DNA of 5,073 nt from an uncultured Veillonella sp. (GTDB lineage: Bacteria > Bacillota > Negativicutes > Veillonellales > Veillonellaceae). This document shows, in pieces, positions 1 through 5,073 of the stretch (its first letter is position 1; each line of letters begins with the position of its first letter). The notes below the pieces were generated by a model. It saw only the letters and a list, made by a program, of their open reading frames with translations, searched no databases and was not told where the DNA came from. The position numbers were made by a program, and so were the translations under genes. The stretch is taken from contig CALGLI010000001.1 in NCBI GenBank assembly GCA_937930265.1, positions 1 through 5,073 on the forward strand, written 5' to 3'.

Positions 1-1392
1 AAATTATTCAGTGAAACAGGGCTTATCCACATTTTGTCGGTGTCAGGGTCTCATATTGCTTTGTTATTTCTCATCATTTCTACTGTATTGCAACGATTAC
101 AGCTACGTAAAGGTGTAGAGTTTTCCATCACCTGTACTTTGATTCTACTGTACTGTACCATTGTGGGTTGGAGCCCGCCTGTATTACGCTCTGCCATGAT
201 GGGACTATTAAGCGGATATGTAGTTATGCATGGAGGTACCTATCGTGCATTACATGCGCTATTACTATCTGCCTTATGTTTACTGTTATGGAAACCGTTG
301 TTCGCAGTGGACATTAGTTTTGTCTTGTCCTTCGGATCTACCTTGGGCATCATTGGACTTTATCCCTATGTGTATCGACTCTTTCCGCCAAATCCTATCT
401 CTAAAGGAGTGGCTTTATGTATCTCTGCCCAAGTTCTTATATTTCCCATTGAATTATATTATTTTCATATACTTAGCTTTCTGAGTATCTTGTCCAACCT
501 GATGGTAGGCCCCTTGCTAGATATAGCCATCATTGGAGGACTCTGTTTATCTTTACTCAATGTAGTATTTACCTTCACACTAGGTTGGTCCCTCTTAGGT
601 TTTATTTTGAAAGCCAGCATGTCTCTGTTATTTGCCATTCGTAATCTAGGTCTATTGTGGTCACCACTGATGCCGATGTGGCTAGTGGTAGTGTGGTATC
701 TAGGCGTAGCGTATGTATATTGGTTATTAGCACTGAAAGAACCGATTCAGGTGGCATGGAATAGGATGGCTAGCATTGCACTCTTGGTAGTAGGGATGGT
801 GCCATTAGGACTATCTTATATAAAACCAGTGGTGCAAGTAGTTCCTATTGCTATCTCATCAGGACCAGCTTTCATGGTTTGTAAGACGGGCTTTCACAGA
901 GAGGCATACCTATATATAGATGCTAAGAATGGAGATATTTCACCACGGACGTTAAAGCAATGTGTAGATGCCTTACATCATCAGGGATTTAGTCAGTGGA
1001 AGAGTGTCTTTGTAGAGGGATATCAGAAGGGGTACACTCATGTGGATACCTTAGAACATCTTTACAGCAAAGGACAAGCTGGTAAAGAGTTAACATTAGA
1101 TTGGTTATCTGTACAACTTCACACAAAAGCAGGTTATGAAATTATCGTAAAAGGACAGAAGAAGTTTCATTTTCACCCTAGAAAAGAAGGAGAAAAAGTT
1201 CAAGAAATAGTGTATAATACTAAGAGAGAAACGAATACAATATATGGTCTGACCGCTAGCAATCAATTGTTGCACTATCAAGCACAAGGTGCTACACAGT
1301 TTATTGTGTGGAATACTTTGCACAGTCAATTTGATGTGGAGGAAGGCGTGTATATTGTAGGTAGTGATGAAAACAATGTAGTGACATTATAA
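1..1392 (+). CDS. comEC: ComEC/Rec2-family DNA uptake channel protein, 5'-truncated by window edge
   Basis: This is the inner-membrane channel that carries single-stranded DNA into the cell during natural transformation. The frame is open from base 1, so the 463 visible residues are the C-terminal part of a protein that usually has about 700-800; the N-terminal OB-fold region is outside the window. The competence-domain signature is clear: HILSVSGSHIALL at residues 10-22, GWSPPVLRSAMMG at about 56-68, then RALHALLLSALCLLLWKP and the DISFVLSFGSTLGIIGLYP block at about 82-122. Roughly 9-11 hydrophobic segments follow one another to about residue 274. Residues 278-463 are soluble and sit where many ComECs have a metallo-beta-lactamase-like domain, but the usual HxDxDH ligands are absent: EGYQKGY stands in that place at 339-345. 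Either the domain is degenerate or it is a different fold. The gene ends 10 bases before holA and is probably its operon partner. Family assignment is firm; whether it works in transformation is not shown. Confidence 0.93.
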   Translation, partial: KLFSETGLIHILSVSGSHIALLFLIISTVLQRLQLRKGVEFSITCTLILLYCTIVGWSPPVLRSAMMGLLSGYVVMHGGTYRALHALLLSALCLLLWKPLFAVDISFVLSFGSTLGIIGLYPYVYRLFPPNPISKGVALCISAQVLIFPIELYYFHILSFLSILSNLMVGPLLDIAIIGGLCLSLLNVVFTFTLGWSLLGFILKASMSLLFAIRNLGLLWSPLMPMWLVVVWYLGVAYVYWLLALKEPIQVAWNRMASIALLVVGMVPLGLSYIKPVVQVVPIAISSGPAFMVCKTGFHREAYLYIDAKNGDISPRTLKQCVDALHHQGFSQWKSVFVEGYQKGYTHVDTLEHLYSKGQAGKELTLDWLSVQLHTKAGYEIIVKGQKKFHFHPRKEGEKVQEIVYNTKRETNTIYGLTASNQLLHYQAQGATQFIVWNTLHSQFDVEEGVYIVGSDENNVVTL

Positions 1393-1399
1393 GAGGTGA
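1393..1399 (+). promoter_or_regulatory. ribosome binding site of holA
   Basis: GAGGTGA directly follows the comEC stop codon (TAA at 1390-1392) and matches seven bases of the anti-Shine-Dalgarno complement. The end of GAGG is 6 bases before the ATG at 1403, a normal spacing. It supports this start for holA and suggests translation is reinitiated right after comEC. Confidence 0.85.
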
Positions 1400-1402
1400 C
1401 AG

Positions 1403-2371
1403 ATGGTTACATTACTCTATGGAGATGAACCACAATTATTAGAAGAAAAAAAACAGAATCTCTTACATGAATATACAGATCGGACCTTGCTTACCTTGCG
1501 TGAGGAGCAAGGTCCCGGTTCTATTTTAGGACAATTACAAGAAGTATCTCTCTTTGGTGAGCCACGAGTATTTCTGCTTGTTCATTTGCCTATCTTTGAT
1601 AAACCAAAGAAAAAGATGGCTCCAGAGTGGCAAGGTTTGCGAGAGTATTTGCAAAACTACAGCGGAGAAGACCCGATTATCCTAGTGTATCCAGAAACCA
1701 TTGATGGACGGTTGCAAGGGAATAAAGTATTTTTGGGATCTGTAGAATCCTTTAAGTTTGAAAAAGTAGAGGGAGAAGCTCTCTTTCGGTGGATACAACA
1801 ACATTGCAAAGCGCATAAGCAAAAGATAGATTCCGATGGCATGGCATATCTACGTGATTTGGTAGATTTGTGGAAGGATGTGCCTTTAGCATTTTTGCGC
1901 ACAGAATTTGACCGATTGTTCCTATTACTAAAAAAAGGGGAATCGATGACAGCGGAATTTTTAAAAGAGCATATGACAGACTTTGGAGAGAAAAATATTT
2001 TCCGCTTTAAAGATGCTTTATTGGCGAAAGATGCACGAATATTACTAGATTTATTCCCTTCTATGCTTAAGACTAAAAGTGTAGATATGGCGATGGCCTA
2101 TGTGCATAATCAAATGCATTTGCAACTCATGGTCAGTGAATGTGCCTATTATGGAATGACATTACCAGAGATTCAAAGCTTATTTAAGGAAAAAGGGATG
2201 AAAGCCAATCCCTATACAATCAAATTAGCCTATGAAGCTCGCCGAAAAATTCAAATCCCAGCGGTGGCAAAGTTGATTAGCCAGCTGTATCATTTAATTT
2301 TGCAAAGCCGTCAAGGCATAGCAGATATGAGTCAATTTCAAGATATATGTTTAGCTTATTGCGCAAGCTAG
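1403..2371 (+). CDS. holA: DNA polymerase III delta subunit (clamp loader)
   Basis: HolA is the clamp-loader subunit that binds and opens the beta sliding clamp so it can be placed on DNA; with tau and delta-prime it serves the replicase in the cytoplasm. The 322 residues are slightly shorter than the usual 330-350. Family features in order: an N-terminal LLYGDEPQLLEEKK (4-17), SLFGEPRVFLL (49-59), which corresponds to the conserved LFG-x-x-R strand near the clamp-contact region, a middle helical part with FRFKDALLAKDARILLDL (200-217), and a C-terminal collar part with NPYTIKLAYEARRKI (269-283) and LYHLILQSRQGIADM (295-309). There is no Walker A motif, as expected, since delta does not bind ATP. 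The start is set by the strong GAGGTGA site 10 bases after comEC. The comEC-holA pair is common in Firmicutes; having polC immediately downstream puts two subunits of one replicase side by side. The family is diverse in sequence, so the call rests on motif order, length and context together. Confidence 0.92.
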   Translation: MVTLLYGDEPQLLEEKKQNLLHEYTDRTLLTLREEQGPGSILGQLQEVSLFGEPRVFLLVHLPIFDKPKKKMAPEWQGLREYLQNYSGEDPIILVYPETIDGRLQGNKVFLGSVESFKFEKVEGEALFRWIQQHCKAHKQKIDSDGMAYLRDLVDLWKDVPLAFLRTEFDRLFLLLKKGESMTAEFLKEHMTDFGEKNIFRFKDALLAKDARILLDLFPSMLKTKSVDMAMAYVHNQMHLQLMVSECAYYGMTLPEIQSLFKEKGMKANPYTIKLAYEARRKIQIPAVAKLISQLYHLILQSRQGIADMSQFQDICLAYCAS

Positions 2372-2376
2372 GAGAG
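2370..2376 (+). promoter_or_regulatory. ribosome binding site of polC, overlapping the holA stop
   Basis: AGGAGAG overlaps the last two bases of the holA stop codon (TAG at 2369-2371). Two consecutive in-frame ATG codons follow at 2379 and 2382. The GGAG core is 4 bases from the first and 7 from the second, so spacing favours 2382. The overlap with the holA stop suggests translational coupling. Confidence 0.8.
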
Positions 2377-2381
2377 ATATG

Positions 2382-5073
2382 ATGAAATGTTATCATATGG
2401 TACTAAAGGGAGAGTCCAAAGTAGACTTTCACTTTTACTTGAAAAACGGAAAATTGCATATATTGGGTTCTCAGTTGACAGGAACATTAGATAAGGCAGT
2501 ACAAACACGTATTGAGGAAATCTGCGATTCTATTGGCTGTACCTGTGAAATTGTGGATACTGGTGATTTCATGAACCAGATTGTTCTCACACGGATACCT
2601 CATAGGCAAGAGTGCGATTATACTGGTTACGTTCAAGAAACTAGTGTGACAGACGAGGATGCGTATCTCTTTTTGCAACAAGCCAACGAATTGTCGGATT
2701 ATGATATCTATTGGGACATGGACGAAGAGAATCGATTCGATGAAATGGAGCTCTACGTAGGTAAGGATGGCACTATCAAGACATCATCGGATTATGATGA
2801 TTTATACGATGCACCAGTTGTCATTGCTCGCCCAAACATGCCTACTACGACGGCGGCTAGCAACTCCCCATATCCTGCGAGAAGACGGAAACTAACCACG
2901 GAAGATGGTATGCTATTAGGTCCAGCTTTTGATGAACCAGATTCACATCGCACAGATGATTTCTTTGTGAGGACAGGAGAAAACGTTGTTATCTCTGGGT
3001 ACTTTCACAGTTTAGATATACGAGAAATTCGCCATAAGGAAGATAGTAAGGCGGTACAAAAAGCTCGTGAAAAAGGTGAGGAGCCTAAAAAACGGTATAT
3101 TATTACAGGTCATCTAGTGGACGATCACAATAGTTTGGCTATTAAACGATTCACCAGCCCTTCTGAAGACGGACCAAAGCTATTAAAAATTTTAAAATCT
3201 GTTGGGAAGGTGCAAATCAAAGGGGAAGTTATCTACGATGAACAATATGTACGGGATTATGTGTTAAACATGGATTCTGTGCGTCCTGTGGAGGATACAG
3301 ACAATGTGAAACGCACCGATACTCACGAGGAAACTAGAGTAGAACTTCATTTGCATACGAAAATGTCAGAGAAAAACGCTTTAGTAGCAGTGAAAGATAT
3401 TGTAAACTGTGTGAAAGAGTGGGGACACCCAGCGGTAGCCATTACTGACCATGGGGTGGTACAAGCATTTCCAGAGGCACAGGCCTATTCCTTAGAAAAA
3501 GGTGTGAAGATTCTCTATGGTGTAGAGGCCTATTTAATTGAAAAAGAAGACCAAAGTGTACCGCATCACATCATTATGTTTGCTAAAAATTTGGTAGGCT
3601 TACGGAATCTGTACAAGATGATCTCCATTAGCCATCTGAATTACTTCGACGAATATCCTAGATTGCCAAGAGCTGTCATTGAAGATCATCGTGAAGGGGT
3701 TCTTATCGGAACGGCTTGTAAATCTGGAGAATTGATTCAAGCTATAGCTCATGGTGCCACCGATGAAGAACTAGCAACGATTGCTGACTTTTATGATTAT
3801 CTTGAAATTCAGCCTCATGACAATTACAAGAGTTTTATTAAAGAAGGCTTGTTAAACAATGAGGAAGAGTTAAAAGAGATTAATCGTCGTATCGTTGGTT
3901 TAGGGGATACCTTGCAAATGCCTGTGGTAGCTACAGGGAATGTGCATTATATGGACCCTAAAGACAAAATGTACCGTGAAATCATGCTCACAGCTAGCGG
4001 TGTGAAAGACCCTAAAGACAAAGCAGATCAGCATATGCGTACCACTGATGAAATGCTGGAAGAATTTGCTTATTTGGGAGAAGACGTTGCTTACAAAGTG
4101 GTAGTGACGAATACGAGAGCCATAGAGCAAAGTATTGACTATATTATACCTATCCCAAATGGCACCTATTCTCCGAAAATTGAAGGAGCTGATAAAGCCT
4201 TGGAAGATATGTGCTATGCGAAGGCGAAGTCTATTTATGGGGATCCATTGCCGAAGACGGTGCAAGATCGATTGGACTATGAACTAAAAAGTATCATTGG
4301 TAATGGTTTTGGTGTATTGTACTATATCGCCCATAAACTAGTAAAGAAATCCTTAGACGATGGTTACCTCGTAGGGTCCCGTGGTTCCGTAGGCTCCTCC
4401 TTTGTAGCCACTATGGCAGATATTACGGAAGTAAATCCATTGGAGCCCCATTATGTGTGTCCTACCTGCAAATGGTATGAGTTTTATTTAAAAGGGGAAT
4501 ACGCAGGGGGATTTGACTTGCCACGGCGCAATTGTCCAGAATGTGGTACGCCACTCATAGCAAACGGTCACGATATTCCCTTTGCTATTTTTATGGGATT
4601 CCACGGGGATAAGGTCCCAGATATTGACTTGAACTTCTCTGGAGATTACCAAGGCCGTGCTCATAAATACACGGAAGAATTATTTGGACGAGACAATGTA
4701 TTTAGAGCGGGAACCATCGGTACCATTGCGGATAAAACAGCTATTGGCTATGCCTACAAATATGCAGATATAAATGACTTACAAAAACGACGGGGCTTTA
4801 TTGAAAAGTTATCTACAGGCTTTACAAAAGTAAAGAATACCACAGGTCAGCATCCGGGAGGCATCATGGTTTGTCCTCGAGATATGGATGTACATCATTT
4901 CACACCAGTTCAATATCCAGCCAACAAAAAAGAAAGTGGTATTATTACCACACACTTTGACTATCACTCGATCGAAGGTCGTATGACTAAGCTAGATATA
5001 CTGGGCCATGATGATCCTACCATCATTCGCATGTTAGAAGATATGACGGGCATACAATCTACAAGCAATCCCT
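2382..5073 (+). CDS. polC: DNA polymerase III alpha subunit, PolC type, without the inserted exonuclease domain; 3'-truncated by window edge
   Basis: This is the replicative polymerase of Firmicutes; 897 codons are visible and the frame is open at the window end. Domains (from ATG 2382): an N-terminal region 1-100; an acidic stretch about 104-143 and a Pro/Thr/Ser-rich linker about 151-170; an OB fold about 202-300; a PHP domain from HLHTKMS (323-329) through ITDHGVVQAFPEA (D356, H357), GVEAYL (E382), H396, C446 and TGNVHYMDP (N520, H522). The polymerase core has GSRGSVGSS (665-673), zinc ligands C693, C696, C718 and C721, catalytic D747 and D749 in PDIDLNFSG, TTGQHPGG (H824) and the third Asp D872 in LDILGHDDPT. 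The 125-residue step from D747 to D872 equals my recollection of Geobacillus PolC (973 to 1098). The DnaQ-like exonuclease normally inserted in the PHP domain is missing: only about 13 residues separate E382 from H396. The C-terminal tip, with the clamp-binding motif, is outside the window. An ATG at 2379 is an alternative start. Confidence 0.97.
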   Translation, partial: MKCYHMVLKGESKVDFHFYLKNGKLHILGSQLTGTLDKAVQTRIEEICDSIGCTCEIVDTGDFMNQIVLTRIPHRQECDYTGYVQETSVTDEDAYLFLQQANELSDYDIYWDMDEENRFDEMELYVGKDGTIKTSSDYDDLYDAPVVIARPNMPTTTAASNSPYPARRRKLTTEDGMLLGPAFDEPDSHRTDDFFVRTGENVVISGYFHSLDIREIRHKEDSKAVQKAREKGEEPKKRYIITGHLVDDHNSLAIKRFTSPSEDGPKLLKILKSVGKVQIKGEVIYDEQYVRDYVLNMDSVRPVEDTDNVKRTDTHEETRVELHLHTKMSEKNALVAVKDIVNCVKEWGHPAVAITDHGVVQAFPEAQAYSLEKGVKILYGVEAYLIEKEDQSVPHHIIMFAKNLVGLRNLYKMISISHLNYFDEYPRLPRAVIEDHREGVLIGTACKSGELIQAIAHGATDEELATIADFYDYLEIQPHDNYKSFIKEGLLNNEEELKEINRRIVGLGDTLQMPVVATGNVHYMDPKDKMYREIMLTASGVKDPKDKADQHMRTTDEMLEEFAYLGEDVAYKVVVTNTRAIEQSIDYIIPIPNGTYSPKIEGADKALEDMCYAKAKSIYGDPLPKTVQDRLDYELKSIIGNGFGVLYYIAHKLVKKSLDDGYLVGSRGSVGSSFVATMADITEVNPLEPHYVCPTCKWYEFYLKGEYAGGFDLPRRNCPECGTPLIANGHDIPFAIFMGFHGDKVPDIDLNFSGDYQGRAHKYTEELFGRDNVFRAGTIGTIADKTAIGYAYKYADINDLQKRRGFIEKLSTGFTKVKNTTGQHPGGIMVCPRDMDVHHFTPVQYPANKKESGIITTHFDYHSIEGRMTKLDILGHDDPTIIRMLEDMTGIQSTSNP
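3954..4022 (+). repeat. 15-bp exact direct repeat inside polC
   Basis: GACCCTAAAGACAAA occurs at 3954-3968 and again at 4008-4022, 54 bases apart and in the same frame, so both copies encode DPKDK. The first copy is in the conserved PHP segment after NVHYM. The second lies where other PolC proteins have a differing stretch just before the RTTDEM motif. It may be chance codon reuse or a small duplication. Confidence 0.6.

Noticed and set aside
34..36. TTG at base 34 as the start of comEC
   Set aside because: It falls in the middle of the conserved HILSVSGSH motif, and the frame is open with family-like sequence back to base 1.
230..484. 84-residue open frame on the + strand
   Set aside because: It lies in another frame of the conserved transmembrane part of comEC; its hydrophobic look is a by-product of that gene.
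1105..2681. Three short - strand open frames (1105-1329, 1657-1902, 2487-2681)
   Set aside because: Each overlaps comEC, holA or polC coding sequence antisense, and none shows a family motif.
3537..3566. Sequencing or assembly deletion as the cause of the missing exonuclease
   Set aside because: The frame is kept, both PHP halves are complete and join through a plausible short loop. It cannot be excluded fully without related genomes.
3900..4265. 121-residue open frame on the - strand
   Set aside because: It lies wholly inside conserved polC coding sequence on the other strand, and its translation has no recognisable domain.
1..5073. tRNA, rRNA, CRISPR, insertion sequence, riboswitch or intrinsic terminator
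   Set aside because: Coding sequence fills the window apart from two 10-base gaps, and no such structure was seen.

Overview
The window looks like a piece of a bacterial chromosome from the Firmicutes (Bacillota). It carries a PolC-type DNA polymerase III alpha subunit, a low-to-moderate GC composition by eye, and strong Shine-Dalgarno sequences of the AGGAGG/GAGGTGA kind. The protein sequences suggest a Negativicutes-like organism (Veillonella or a relative), but that placement is an impression and not a computed result.

Three genes lie on the + strand and fill almost the whole window. (1) Bases 1-1392 hold the 3' part of comEC, the membrane channel for DNA uptake in natural transformation. 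Its N-terminus lies outside the window. (2) Bases 1403-2371 hold a complete holA, the delta (clamp-loader) subunit of DNA polymerase III. (3) Bases 2382 to the end hold the first 897 codons of polC, the main replicative polymerase of Firmicutes. Its 3' end lies outside the window. Both gaps are 10 bases, each downstream gene has its own ribosome binding site, and no terminator or promoter is visible between genes, so the three are probably cotranscribed. The layout joins DNA uptake with two subunits of the same replicase: delta helps load the sliding clamp that PolC uses.

The most notable point is the architecture of PolC. In the textbook protein a DnaQ-like 3'-5' exonuclease of roughly 190 residues is inserted inside the PHP domain. 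Here the PHP domain runs straight through the insertion point with only about a dozen residues, so the polymerase has no built-in proofreading exonuclease. The PHP metal site also has Asn at two positions where catalytically active DnaE-type PHP domains have Asp. By contrast, the polymerase catalytic aspartates, the zinc-binding cysteines and the nucleotide-binding motifs are intact. A second oddity is that the C-terminal metallo-beta-lactamase-like domain of ComEC has lost its metal-binding motif.

No RNA genes, mobile elements, CRISPR arrays or stretches over 300 bases without a gene were seen.
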